Positions 1 through 12,800 of a DNA stretch of 64,000 nucleotides are shown in pieces (position 1 is the first letter of the stretch; each line of letters opens with the position of its first letter). The DNA lies in contig NC_088340.1 of NCBI RefSeq assembly GCF_036884655.1, forward strand, positions 4,981,501-5,045,500. Direction: 5' to 3'. The notes under the pieces were generated by a model. It did not search any database. It saw only the letters and a list, made by a program, of their open reading frames with translations, and was not told where the DNA came from. A program made the position numbers and the translations under genes. The stretch is from Musa acuminata AAA Group. Taxonomy: Eukaryota > Streptophyta > Magnoliopsida > Zingiberales > Musaceae.

Positions 1-278
1 TCCCGAGACCACCACCACCACTTCTTCTTCTTCTTCTTGCCGTCGTTGTTCTGGCTCTTGCTCTCCTCCTTGGCGTTAACCCGAATCCCGGGGTCCCGAG
101 CGGCCATTCTTCCTCCATCAGGCGGGTCGCGCCGGGGTCGGAACCAGTCCGATGAGGTGGCAGCGGCGTCGGAGGCGTCCGCCGCGGCGCGGCAGCGCAG
201 GAGGGAGTGGGAAGAGAAGCGGAGAAGAGGTGTGGATGGGGGCTTGGAGAGAAAGGAATTAGGGCTGGCGAGGGCCAT
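1..278 (-). CDS. Partial 5' exon of a probable plastid-targeted protein
   Basis: Reading the minus strand from the ATG at 278, the frame is open for 92 codons to the window edge, so the gene continues beyond the window. The N-terminus starts MALASPNSFLSKPPSTPLLR and is rich in Ser, Ala, Leu and Arg with few acidic residues for about 35 residues, which looks like a chloroplast transit peptide. After an acidic/Ala/Ser stretch comes a run of six Lys followed by four Trp (WWWWSR) at the edge. The ATG context is good (ACCATGG) and a telo-box lies just upstream. I do not recognise the family from this fragment. A plastid protein is inferred from composition only. Confidence 0.6.
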   Translation of the reverse strand, partial: MALASPNSFLSKPPSTPLLRFSSHSLLRCRAAADASDAAATSSDWFRPRRDPPDGGRMAARDPGIRVNAKEESKSQNNDGKKKKKKWWWWSR

Positions 279-280
279 GG

Positions 281-289
281 TTAGGGTTT
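281..289 (-). promoter_or_regulatory. Telo-box (AAACCCTAA) in the 5' leader
   Basis: The minus strand reads AAACCCTAACC directly before the ATG at 278. Telo-boxes are common in leaders and promoters of plant housekeeping and translation/plastid genes. A second CCTAACCC-like run lies at about 327-342. Confidence 0.45.
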
Positions 290-1335
290 GAGAAATCCAA
301 CAGGAAGAAGAGAGAAGTCATCTCCTCCACTAACCCCTAACCCTCCCCCATCGGAGTTGCTCCTATGCTCCGATGAGAACGAGACGAGGTGGCGTCGCGG
401 AGGGTAATGCACCCAACCAGATAACAGCATAAGGGGTTTCTTTTAAGCGGTTTAATGACCGTTCGTTTGTCGGCACTTGATCTGTGATCTTGATGAACGG
501 AGATCCCTCACCGAAATGGAACCCCAGCGCAGCAAAGTGATAGCTTTCCGAAGGCGTCTGCTCTTACCCGATTGGCTACCCCTGCAACGACTGGCCTAGA
601 TACGCGTTAGCCCACCATGGGTCCCTTCCAAAAGTTGATAGTGCAGGAGCTGGAAACAGATTCGCAAATGGTTCGGACCAAACAGGCACCACCATGAGAT
701 CATGAATGACGCAAAACGTGGTATATTTTGCTTCCCGCACGTGTTTCTCCTACCATTTCTTGTCACGCGGCACAAGTGTTAGTTCGTGTTCTCACAGGCC
801 AAACTTTCCGGGTCCACAGCTGGGTCCCACCAACAAGGGTTATACGAAAGTAGACGTGAACCCACAAATACCGCTTTTCACTATATTTACGTTTTTTTAT
901 AGTATCAAGAGTGTAATGACCATTTTTATTAGAATTTAGGGTCTTTTTTGTTATTGGATGCATTTTGTTTGGTTGCGTTTCGGCTTCAGCAACTCCAATT
1001 GTATGCACAATAGTAGTACAATTCTGAGGTTGAAAAATGTATATCAGTAGAGCTAATCGTAAAGCATCAACAATTGCCAAGAAAACAATGGAAAAATGTA
1101 TATATACTGCAGCCAATTCAAACATTTGCAATCAAGTTCAACTACAAGCAAAACAAGGATGAACAGCGGCTGAGAGATCCACAACAGCGTCTCTCTAATG
1201 AACTAAAGTTAGGCAAATCTTTGCTGCAACATGTACAACGACAACAAAAGCAGCCACAGACCATGATCTCAGTAAAATCTTCACATGACAAAGCGCTTTG
1301 CTGTATTCTGGTGACGCTTTTCGTTCGTCCAGAGA
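290..1335. other. Intergenic region between two minus-strand genes
   Basis: This holds the promoter of the partial gene at 1-278 and the 3' flank of the malectin-like gene. The open frames at 706-1370 have no recognisable domain and are probably chance. I see no RNA gene or mobile element. Confidence 0.5.
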
Positions 1336-3606
1336 TCAGAGTCCATAGTTTCCAGGAGACACCCTGTTAAGTTGCCAGATTCAGGTGTTTGGCAGCAGGG
1401 AAACGTTTAGTTGAATTGGAAGATGAAAAGCCAAGAACAGAACTCACTGAATAATGGTTCCCTTTCTCTGTTTTAGACTGTCTGGAAGTGGACCTTGGAG
1501 ATTGTTGTTCTGCAGATATCTTGACAAAGAATGAAATCTGTTAGTACAGGATGAGTCTGTGGTTTTGATAATCATGCAGAGTGAGAATTCCTTTACTTAC
1601 AACTCTTGAAGTTTCGGAAGGTATCCTAGTGATGGAGAAACTGTTCCACTCAGCTGGTTGTTTTCCAAGTGCCTTCATTTGGCAAACAGGATTATCCAGG
1701 ATAAGGAAGAAGACCCAAGTAATGAACTGAGGAAACAGGAAATGCTTTCTTGTTGGAGCTTACAGAGAAGCTAGATGTTTGAGTGAGCTCATGTCGGGTA
1801 TAGGACCAGAGAGTTTGTTCCCTCCAAGCCAACTACAAGCACCACATTACTGTCATTCATCTCACTGTGTAGACCTCATTATACTGCAACACTAGTTTTG
1901 TTGCAGATGGAAGTGCATCTCTGACATCGTAAAAGCAATTGAAGAAGCTTACATGCTTGAGATTGCAGTTAACTTGGCTATGCTGCTAGGTAGTGATCCG
2001 GAGATCCCATAATTTGTCAGATTCCTGCAAGAAAACAATATCTTGTTGCTCAAAGGCCTCGTATCCAAACACAAAAGCGTTCATGCCCGGTGATGGTGTT
2101 TTGAGCTCACAGTGAGACTACTCGCATAATTTTCCCTCCGGAGCACGTCAAGCCAGTCCACGCACTCTGTCGAGGTAAACAAGGATCTCCACTCCAGTCT
2201 GACGGAGGGTTGTCAAAGCTTCTCGCCAACGCCTCCATTGCAATCACTGCACAGAACACGAAATGGAGAGAACGGATTAGATGAGAAAGATTTGTGTTTG
2301 TTCTTCAGCATTACAGAATCTCTTGATTACCATCTCTGGTGAGCGTTCTTCCACCCAGGGGGACTACCATGAAGAGTTCCCCTGCGTTGATCACTGGCCC
2401 AACAGGGGAACCCACGGCAGGGGTCAGCTTGATCTCTGTCAGCCCCGAAAGCGGCCAGTTGTCCCCGACGACCACGACACCGCCGGTGGAAACTTTGAGG
2501 CCGGAGTAGAAAGTCTTCCCGTTCACCAAAACATCGAATACTCTCCAGCTGAAAGGGCTCGGGCTCCGGTTGTCCTGGAAGTACAACGCCAGATAGTAGC
2601 TTGCGTTAGGTAGCGCCACTGCAGGCCACTGGATCGTAAGATTCTTGCCCCGGCTCGTCGTCAGTGCGTTTAGGAACGCCATTGCCGGCGGTAGATTCCA
2701 GAACTCGAACGACGTCACGTTCGTCTGGCTATCCACCACGGGGTTGGCATCCACGAATGGCTCCCAATACCGGTTGAATGGATCATCCGGATAGCTAGTT
2801 GACAATACTTATCATTTAGCATCTTCTACAGTCAAATTCTAATGAAAGATTGTTGCAGCAGAGCTACTCCAGCTTGTGTTCTCACGCAGTGATTGATGTA
2901 GCTCGATTACCTTGTGATTTGGCCGCCGTGACCGAACCGATGGCGAGCGACTGTGCTAAGTGCGTACATGGCGAAATCGGTGGAGTTGTACATGGAGCCT
3001 TCTAAGTGCTGCACCTCGAGAGCAGATATGAAAGGGCTCGACATGGTGTGCTCGTTCCTCGCCAAGCACACGCTCAGCGTCTTCCCCGGTGAAGCCATGA
3101 TGATCTCGTAGTAAGACGCGAGGCCCTTCGCGTAGTTCTCCGACGTGTCGACGGTGCTCCATTTAGTGCCTCCCACTATCTGATCGAACACCGGTGGCTC
3201 GTTGCCTCCGTCGAAGCCCCCGTAGTAGTAGGTCGTTCGGATCAAATACTTTGCGCCTTTGGCTGCAGGGATCACGTAACAGTACTTCCGAGCGGATTTG
3301 TCAGGAAAGTAGCGTAGGGATGAAAGTACTGGAACAATGCCTGGAATGTTTAGATCGGTTGCATTCCCAACTTTGACGAAGCTATCATCGGTGATCCACT
3401 CGATGCCTCCAATGTTCTCCACGTTCTTGGAACCGCAGTTTATGCTGAAACCTTCATCACAACAACATAACCATTTACAAAGAACTGAGAAATGAACAAA
3501 TTGACCATGAGTTATATTGATTACCTCTGTGAGGGGAAAGAGAAGCTTGGAGGGAAGGAGGGAGGCTGATCAGGAGGAAGACGAGGAGGAAGGAGAGAGG
3601 CGACAT
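1336..3606 (-). CDS. Secreted malectin-like domain / LRR protein, no kinase
   Basis: Nine exons join in phase: 3606-3525, 3451-2911, 2794-2331, 2246-2111, 2024-1953, 1832-1764, 1672-1601, 1519-1448, 1363-1336, giving 511 residues. Residues 1-21 are a signal peptide (MSPLSFLLVFLLISLPPSLQ). Residues about 29-360 form a malectin-like (carbohydrate-binding) domain with FSINCGS, RYLIR-type and YYLALYF motifs. A GDPC motif (DWSGDPCLP) follows, as in SYMRK-type receptors. Four LRR exons of 69-72 nt then encode units such as NLTNYGISGSLPSSI and LENNQLSGTVSPSLGYL. The protein ends IIQVSPGNYGL and stops. There is no transmembrane helix or kinase after the LRRs, so it is probably an apoplastic protein, similar to malectin-LRR proteins without kinase. 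Ligand and partner are unknown. The short exon joins are inferred from the 72-nt LRR exon rule and donor/acceptor matches. Confidence 0.85.
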
Positions 3607-4439
3607 GAGGCAAAGGTTGGAGGGGATGAATGCATGAGCAGAAATGAAGGCAGTAGGAAGGAAACAACGATGATGCAGTTTGGTGGTTCAGAGTCGTAGA
3701 GAATGGACACAAGAGGTATGCAATAAAGCTGGATACGTTTCTTGAAGACATGGCAGCATTTATTCCTTTCTTCTATGCTTATTAATGTGATTCAGCACTA
3801 TGTTAGTGGCAGGCCTGCACTCATGTTAAGTGTCTTCCATTTGACGTGCCCGGGTGACTCGCTGTGTCATTGAGAGCGGGTTGAGCAACGTGGAATGCCG
3901 TCACTGCATGCCGTTTGTTCCGGCGGCCTCCGCCGCGGGGGGTCTTCGTCCTCGACCTCGCTGGCGACAGCCCATGAGTTACCTTCTCCAGCCCATGACC
4001 CTACAGAAAACAGAGCGAGGAGAAGAGACAAACGGGTGTGCCGTTCCATGAGGTCATAAGGACGGCAGAGCCGGTCGAGGTCTTTCCGTACTCGAACATG
4101 TTTAATTAGGATTGAGATTAATTATATCATAGAAAACTTTTAATTATTAATGTCCATTTAAGTTAAATTAAGATGGCTATAAATCGGATTTATGATAGCG
4201 GTTGATTTGGGTGAAATCTACGGGTCGTGACGCGGTACCATTACCGCTTGTTGCGTCTCCGAATATCCGATACCCGGAAGCATCACCTGCTTTTTCAGAC
4301 TGCACTATAGGTGGCACCCACAGCCATATCTCCAATCACCAAATGGGTAAGTGTTTCTTTTGTTAAAAGGAGAAGCGGGCCGCGTATTTAAAATATGGAA
4401 ACGAAAAGGGCGGGCGCCACCCGTCTCATCCAGGAGTGA
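3607..4439. other. Bidirectional intergenic region
   Basis: Upstream DNA of the minus-strand malectin-LRR gene and of the plus-strand DUF707 gene. It contains a TATA-like run (gtatttaaaatatgg) near 4384-4398. Short open frames here overlap on both strands and show no domain. Confidence 0.4.
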
Positions 4440-4715
4440 GAGAGCGCCTCCCTATGCATATATGATGCCACGATGTTGGAACGGGAAGATGTGAACTTCC
4501 CCTCTCCACCTGCTCTCCTCTTCCCTTGCCCCCTCTCTAGAGCTCCGGACGCCCACAAGTCTCTACCGTTGGAGGCTTGAGCTCGGATCTGCAGAGGGAG
4601 GAAGGAAGCGGCCGTCGTGTCGACTGGCTCACAGAAGTGTTCTTGGTGTGGGCGGAGTGTGGCTACATCCTCGGGATTTCCGCCGTAGGCCTCCTCTTTT
4701 TCCGTCTCTTTCTTG
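4440..4715 (+). other. Probable 5' non-coding exon of the DUF707 gene
   Basis: A CT-rich, GC-richer block ends at a good donor (TTG|GTAATC at 4716) and lies downstream of the TATA-like run near 4384. No frame in it joins to the DUF707 protein, because an in-frame TAG at 5772 precedes the ATG at 5790. I infer a leader exon. RNA evidence would be needed to fix its ends. Confidence 0.35.
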
Positions 4716-5789
4716 GTAATCCCTTCCGTCTTGCTTGTCCTATTCCAGCGACGCTTCGGTGGTGTGATTTATCGTAATTTTCCTCTTTGTTGTCGCTTTC
4801 ATTTCTTCGGAGAATCACATTAAATTTGCTTTTTGATTTGTATTGCACGGCTAAAACTAGAATTGGCGGCGAATCGTCTCCGATCATGTCCAAGAACCAG
4901 AAGCCCCGAAGGAATTAACCGGATTTTATCACTGTTCGGTTTTCGGATCACTTTTTCTCTCTGAGAAATCCACTAGCTGAAGATCTTTAGTTGCAGTTGC
5001 TGGGGTAAGAGGAGTAATGCATTTCTTCTTTCTTTCCCCTCTTGTTGCTGGAGAAAGAATTTGGTCAGGAATTTGCATATTTTTTATGGTGTTCGTACGC
5101 TAAGAGAAAACTGCTATTAGGAATTTTCTGGTATAAAGCTAGCACTAGGGAGCTTAGATGAAATATAAATATAATTTTCTATCGAAGATCTATGTTTATG
5201 TTAGTTAAAGCTGGTCACTCGACACTTAGTTTCCTATTTGACTGCGGACAATTGAGTGTACATGTAACTGAATTGGTCCTCTGTTTAGTTGTGTTCTTTT
5301 GTTTCACCGCAACTATCATATAGATCCTTCTTCTTTAACTTGATGTTGGAATCTCCGTGGAGCCAAAGAATGAAATAGAAGTGGTGGCCGAGGTGAGGTC
5401 CTGGGATATTAATTAGAGCACTTTTCTCACATGAATGGCTTCTTGACTGTGCATAATTCTTGATATCCAGAAGCACATAGACCATCAAGCAACATGAATC
5501 GTCAGTCCAATTTGATGATTTGTTCTTTTTTGTTTCTCAGGAGAATCTGGTTGGTACATTTAGTGATCCCTTTCAACTACCTAGTGGAGACCATCATCTC
5601 CGGTTACTTTAGTGCGTCTAGCATGTCTATAATAATTAACGATTATGAATCTGCTTTGACCCAGTTTTCTTTTCTTAATTTCTTCAATCGATCATTCTTT
5701 TCAATAATTTATCAAAGTTGCATTGTTTTAAGATTTTATAATGGACACCTAAGGTTACAGAGTGAATAATGTAGGTAGTGCTGTTTGAA

Positions 5790-6690
5790 ATGACACCGAA
5801 GCTGTACATGGTGCTTATGTGGGCAATACTGCTTATTGTCTATAGGACAACGAACTTTCAATTTCAACATGCAGAGGTAAATCTCTACAAGATAGAAAAT
5901 ATTTTCACTTTATCATTTATTTCATTCTAAATGCTTTTCATATTTGTTTCTTGATATGTGCAGTTGGAAACAAGATTTCATCCTTTTGATTCAATGAAGG
6001 TATTATTACTGTTACCTGTAATACCTAAGTGCTTAATGTCACTACTCAATTCCAACTATGAGTTATTAAAACTTTAGTAGATCTGTTCATATTTAGCGTT
6101 CTGAATGCAACAATATTATCATCAATCAGCTGCCACTTATATATTAAAGACACATTGGTTGAACCAAAGCAATGTCGATCTTTCTCCTAAATTTTAAATT
6201 TAGAAACAGAATATCTATCTTTAGACCTCATAATTAGAAAGGTTTTAAATTTTCAAGAGAAAGCATTAGATGATTTCATCAAAGAATTCAGAACTATATT
6301 TATTATTGTTTAATAATTAACAAATTACAATCATTAATCAGCTCCTAGAACATAAGGCTTATACATCTTTAACATCAGTGACAATATAATCCATAATTGA
6401 TATACTGAACACTTTTCACTATTTACTATTTAATCAAGGACCAACTTTAATGAAAATAATCCTCTGAAGTATATATATATATATATATAAAAGTATGAAG
6501 CACAGAGATTGCCTATATTGGCACCCATTTTATTTTATTTTAGAAATGTAAAGTCCTTGATATATGACATTAATTGCACAGGAAGTGATTAATTGATGAA
6601 ACTGTTAATTGTTTAATAATGTTTGACAACAAAAGGTTATCATGGCTTCTTTTTCACTTTTAATAGTATATATATATACATATATATATG

Positions 6691-6726
<36 letters not shown>

Positions 6727-6779
6727 CATATATATATGTATATATATATATATACATATATATATATACATATATATAT

Positions 6780-6827
<48 letters not shown>

Positions 6828-9800
6828 CATTTCTTTGACCATATTGTTTCTTGTGATTTAGGACCATAAATCAGTTTCTGTCAGGGTTGGTTACCTACCT
6901 CGTGGTATGGCACAATCAAAATCGGATTTGGAACTAAAGCCCCTATGGTTTTCCAAAAGCCATGTGACGAAGGTTAAAAAATATGCTTTCTTCTGTAATT
7001 TTATTTCCTTATTAGCTCCTAGCATCCTGATTTTATAAACTCTTTCTTATTTTACTTTTCATACATCATATATCCAAATTCCATGGAATATATCATTTAT
7101 TGGAATTACATTTTTTTGTTGTTGTTGGAGGAGGAAAAAATATCTCAATATGTTAAGTGCAATGCATGCCCATGCATTCTGAGATTCAGGTTTTATCCCT
7201 TTTTTGGGGAATATAATCCAAACTTTCTGGTTTTGGTCTTTCCATCAGTGAATGCTATGCTGAGTTGGACTTGCTTTGCTTCACTGTAGCAGGACAATGA
7301 TCAAAGTCATCATAACTTGTTGGCAATGACTGTTGGGATAAAGCAGAAGCTAACTGTGGATGCAATTGTTAGGAAGGTACTTTTACAAGTATGGTTTAAA
7401 CTTTATATACTGTCTGCTTATCTCCTGATCATTGAGTATTCAGTTTCTTTCAGAGAATTTTGCTATTATACTATTTCACTATGATGGAATTGTCAATGAA
7501 TGGCACGATCTCTGGTGGAGTCATATTGTGATTCACATAGCTGCTCATAGCCAAACTAAATGGTGAGGCATTTATGAAGTTCTAGCATTTTGTTGAATTG
7601 AGTCATTTTTACAGAATCTTCATACTGCATAAGGATTTTCTAATGCTGTCTTCCATTGTCTTCCTCGATCAAAAGTGGAATATTTCCTGAATCTATATCT
7701 AGAACAATTTCTGGTTGTTTTTTTTTTCATCCTTTATTCCAGATTAAATTCTATTATTTCTTTTACTTTGCGTTGTTGCTTCCATGATTCAATCTAATTC
7801 TGGTAGCTCCAGGTGGTTCGCAAAACGTTTTCTGCATCCAGATACTGTCTCCATATATGATTACATATTTCTTTGGGATGAAGACTTGGGGGTTGAAAAT
7901 TTCCATCCTGGAAGGTACAATTTTTACTTCTTTTAATGATCATCTAATACAATGGGCTAACTTAATAAACTTTTCCTCAGAAAAGTGGTATACTTTTTAC
8001 TTGCACAGGAATCATTTAGGTTTTCAACCCATATGAAACAAATCTACGGCATGAACTGCTTCTACTTAATTAGTTGAAGAATAATAAGGGGATCTAGCCA
8101 TGGCCAATTCTAATACTCTGCCTTACTCTAAACTGAAATGAAAACCAAAATCAGGTAGAGGTGTTTTATGATGCTTTCACATTCTTGCTCTATGTGCATG
8201 GAAACCAATAGTTTGGTAATAACAATGCATATTGGCTTTTATATCTGGCAAATGTTTGAGATTCTGAGACTCAAGAAGCCACTGAATTCATGGTAGTGAA
8301 GAGTAAACATCAAATGCATATATATTATGGGGACAAGATGATAGTCTAATTTACCTACACTCTTTTTTAAAATAAAATTTTATCTTAAAGGGATTGTATA
8401 GACGCTGTGCCTTGATACAATATTAAGGTTGCTCCCTTGTGACTTGGGAGACTATGGTTCGAGTTATAAAAATAGTCTCTTTAAATATTTAAAGCTAAGA
8501 TTGCATATATTAACACTCCCCAGACCCTACATTAGCGGGATCCTTGTGCACTGGGTGCGCCCTTATCTTAAAAGGGATTGTGTAGAAGTGCATATAAACA
8601 TACATAATGCAGCCTGCAAAATTAGCATATTTTTTATGAATTTTTTGGTGGAAATTTTTTCTGAAAGGTACTTGAAAATAATGAAATCAGAAGGATTAGA
8701 GATTTCTCAGCCAGCTTTGGACCCAAATCTATCTGAGATACATCACCGGATAACTGTTCGCAAAAAGAAAAGGACCGTCCACAGGTAGATGACATTTTGA
8801 ACAACTGTTTTAGCCATTTGAGAGTGTATGCTGATGCAACTGAATATACATGCAGAAGAGTATTTGGTACTCGAGGTACTGGAGAATGTTCATCAACTAG
8901 CACTGGCCCTCCTTGCACTGGGTATGTGTTAGTGAAGCATTTTATTAGTGATTTGTGTTGGTGAAGTATCTTGCTTTCCCTTTTTAATGATCTTTTCCTT
9001 GAGATGAGAGTCCTCAAAGGTTCAATTTAGACCAAGTGGTACAAATTAATACTAACCCTTTTCATTATATGTGATGCTAACTAGTGTACTATTTTTAGAT
9101 GGGTTGAGGGAATGGCTCCAGTTTTCTCGAGGTCTGCATGGCATTGTGCTTGGCATCTCATTCAGGTAAGTTACATTTTTGCCAAACTCAAAATTCAACA
9201 TCCTACTGTTCTTTGTGCAAGTTAGATCTTTGAACCACCTTCTATGAAAATGCTCTCTTTTTTCAGCTTTTTCTGTATCATGGTGATCCATTTGTTATTC
9301 TGCTGATATTTCTCCCATTAGACATTCTTATTGGTGCAAGGCTTCTGGTTTGGTAAAATGTTAAATTTGTGATTGGACGGGGGATTTCAAGCATGAGATG
9401 TCTTGGTTGGAATTTCAAAGGTGGTAAATCTTGAGATTTAGGAGTTCCATGGGTATATAGAATTTAGTCTTGTAAGTTTTGAGAATGGCATGTATTGTGT
9501 AGGGAAACTTTTTTGGAAATTAAAAAAAAAGGGATTTGAAGTTGTGAAGACTATTAATTGATCACATATTCGTAATTAGTATTGAGCAATTTCAATGTTA
9601 CACTTATAGAACATCACTTGTTAGTGGACAATACGAGTCAAAATCATCATGGGAGGGTTTAGAAGTAGGAGATGATAAGGATAGGGAGGGAAGGAAGGAA
9701 GAGAGATGGGGTGGGTGCTAGCGGATTTAGGATTTAAGGGACTTAGGGAGAGGAGGAGAGAATAGTAATGGATTTGGTTGGTTTAAGTGAAGAATTATTA

Positions 9801-12800
9801 ATAGGTTCAAGTGAGTTAGGAAAATGACATTTTGTATTTAGCAGTTGGTGGATTAGGGTGATTTTAAGTTTTGGTTGGTAGAGCATTTTTATTATGTTAA
9901 ATCATCTCAAATGTAGTCAAAATACTCCAGTTAACTTGCTCAAACATAATGGTCTCAAGGTTAAACAAGGTCTCATCCAATTTTCGAGGAGGTAAATAAC
10001 TTTATGATGATTTGAGAAAATTGATAATATGTTTTTAAAAAACTTTTGAGTCATGGAAACAGTCTTTTTAAATATGTAAAGTAAGACAAAGTATATTAAA
10101 CCACCCCACCTTTCCCAGAGCCTCATTGGTGGGAGTCTTGTGCATCGGGTACATCTTTTTTTTTTAATTATATTTTGCCTTCTTATTAGTGACTTTGAAA
10201 AACTTGTGAAAAATATAACTGCAGCACTAACCTTATGCAGTGATATACTATGGTCTCAGCTGATATGCAATGAGGCAGGCCTTCTATCATTGTATCATGA
10301 TCTGGAATATAAAATCCCCAATATATGGAAAAACAATTGAGTTGCCGATGACCTTAGCTAATCCATAAACCAATTTTTGGGTTATTTCATCACCGACAAC
10401 AATAAAAAATTATCTTATGTTAGAAACTAGAGTCCTGAAAGTGCTTGTACAAATGTAAAGATTTGGGAGATTTGAGGACTTTAATTAGAGTAAATATATA
10501 ATGGAGCCATTGAGAAGTTAAGATGTTTTTAGTTTTCCAATATATGATACAGAGAACCCCTGCTATTATTCTACTTCTACCTATCTTGGTCATGAAGTTT
10601 TGTCAAACCTTTCTGCAAAGAATTATATATTGTTCTTGGTAGAACTGAATGTTGTATAGTTCGTGAACCTGGTGCAGTCAGAACCTCTATGAGTCCTCAA
10701 ATTAGCAAAGGATCAAATATCTGAGTTATTTCGTTATTAGCTTAATTATTACATTGTTACTATTATATGAACTAGAATATGCAATGTAAGATGTTGAGTG
10801 CATTCATCTTTGCTAATACTTGAAGGTCAAGATTATGATGCAGGGATTCCAAAAGAAAAGATTATTCTCACTCTGGACTTACAGTATGACATTGTGTAAC
10901 ATCATGGATTTGGATATTTGTCTAACTGTGCATGTGGTCTAAGCAGACACTGACATTTCAAACATTTTTTGGTATTTTTTTCTCAACACTATATCATAGT
11001 TTATAGTTTATACCAAACATTATGTTCCAGTTTGCTAGCTACCCAATACTCAAGTACGGACTGGCATTGAAGTTCGTGTAGTACATGAAATATATCAACG
11101 GACTTGTCAATTAGTATGATTTTTTTCCACAAATCACCCTTACATCACATCACACACATTGGTATGAATTTATTGAATGACTCTGTTACAACCTAAAGGT
11201 TAACATAACTCAGTTGCTATGTCTCATTAATTTTGTTGGTACTTGTATGTATCTCTACACCAAAATGACAAGAGATTACTGAAATGCTATATTTAAAATG
11301 ACCATTCTGGTCCATGTGAATCAACCAATTTGTATTTTGGAGAGGTAATTCTACGATTGAACTAAATTATTATCTGTTGAAATCAAAATGATCTTCCAAA
11401 TTAATACTTTGTTTTCACAGAATGATCTAATCCATGGGTGGGGCATGGATATGAAACTCGGATATTGTGCTCAGGTAGATCTCTTGTACTGAACTCGCTC
11501 ATGCACAATAACATTGCTGATTCCTTTGGTCATTAAAGTTCATAAATTTGTAAGTGATTAGGATCGCTATGCATGAATGAAGCAGAATGGACACATTTGC
11601 ATAAGGCTTTCACGGGTCAGGTTACTGTTTCCCAGTAGAATGGAGCTTCTTTGTAAATGCATTAAGAAGTTATATAGGATATGATTTTTCCACAAAAATC
11701 TGTCTCTTGAGTATTTCTTTGTATAGGTTAATAAGTATTCAGGAACTATCTGGGTTTTAAGTACTACCTGCTAGCCAATTCAGATGACACATTTGCAGGA
11801 CATGTACTGTTTGCCACTGCTACTGAATATATGCGAACTAATTAGCTTTATAGTACTGCATTTCCCAGCACATAATGCATATCAAACTGGTAGGTACCCT
11901 GTTACAGATGTACCTCTATTGTTTCCCAATCCCTATTACAAGCAAGCACTGTATGGCTGATAGGTTTAGGCCGTCAGAATTGGCTGATGACAGGACAACT
12001 TTTAGTTCGAATGCATACCCTCAAGATCAAAACTTTCTTGTAGTACTGATTACGTGGGACAAGGATATCATAGTATGTTGACTAAAAGTCAGTTATCAGG
12101 ATCTTTAGCACTGCTACATTAGTTGGGATTTTGAGATGGGAGTCCTAGTCACATTCTTATATGGAGTCCACATCATAAAAGTTTGCTAATATATAACTTT
12201 GGGATGGAGTCCTAGTCTTGTCTTTGATTCTTTTCTCATTTACTCTCCATATCCACATCATGTAATTGGTACAAGAAGTGCTGCTTAATTTGTTTTGTTA
12301 CAGCATGCATGGTGTTGAAAACTTCCTCTTAAGATTTTTTTTTATCAAAATTGCAGTATTCAGCCTTCTGCAAGTATTTTTATCCATGTATGGATAAATG
12401 ATACAAGACAATAATAGTTTGATCTGCAACTACAATAGCTATTAAAGTGCCACTGTTTTATACATTTCTTGATTTCTTTCAAATGCATATTCACTGATGT
12501 TTACAATGCTGATGTGCGTTGCAGGGTGACCGAACTAAGAAGGTAGGTATTGTAGATAGCGAGTTCATAGTCCATCAAGGTGTACAAACCCTGGGAGGAT
12601 CTTCAGCCGAGAAGGTTAGCTTACATGTACTGCTTTTAGTTGTTGCAACAGATCTTTGCAATTTACACCCGTCTTAGTCTTCAAAAGAGTAACATGGATG
12701 TCAGCTGCTAGTCGAAAGGTGTCACCAAATTAAATTTGGGACCTTTATCATGTTGGTTCATGCATGGAAGTAGGATTGACATTTTTGTGTGGTGAGACAA

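Noticed and set aside
706..1370. Several frames of 77-122 codons
   Set aside because: Overlapping on both strands, no domain, in the flank and last exon region of the malectin-LRR gene.
6605..6869. Tyr/Ile repeat proteins
   Set aside because: Translations of a TA/CA microsatellite in all frames and both strands.
8427..8575. A tRNA gene, because of GGTTCGAGTT
   Set aside because: The B-box is there but no full cloverleaf or anticodon arm. The rest matches a tRNA-derived SINE.
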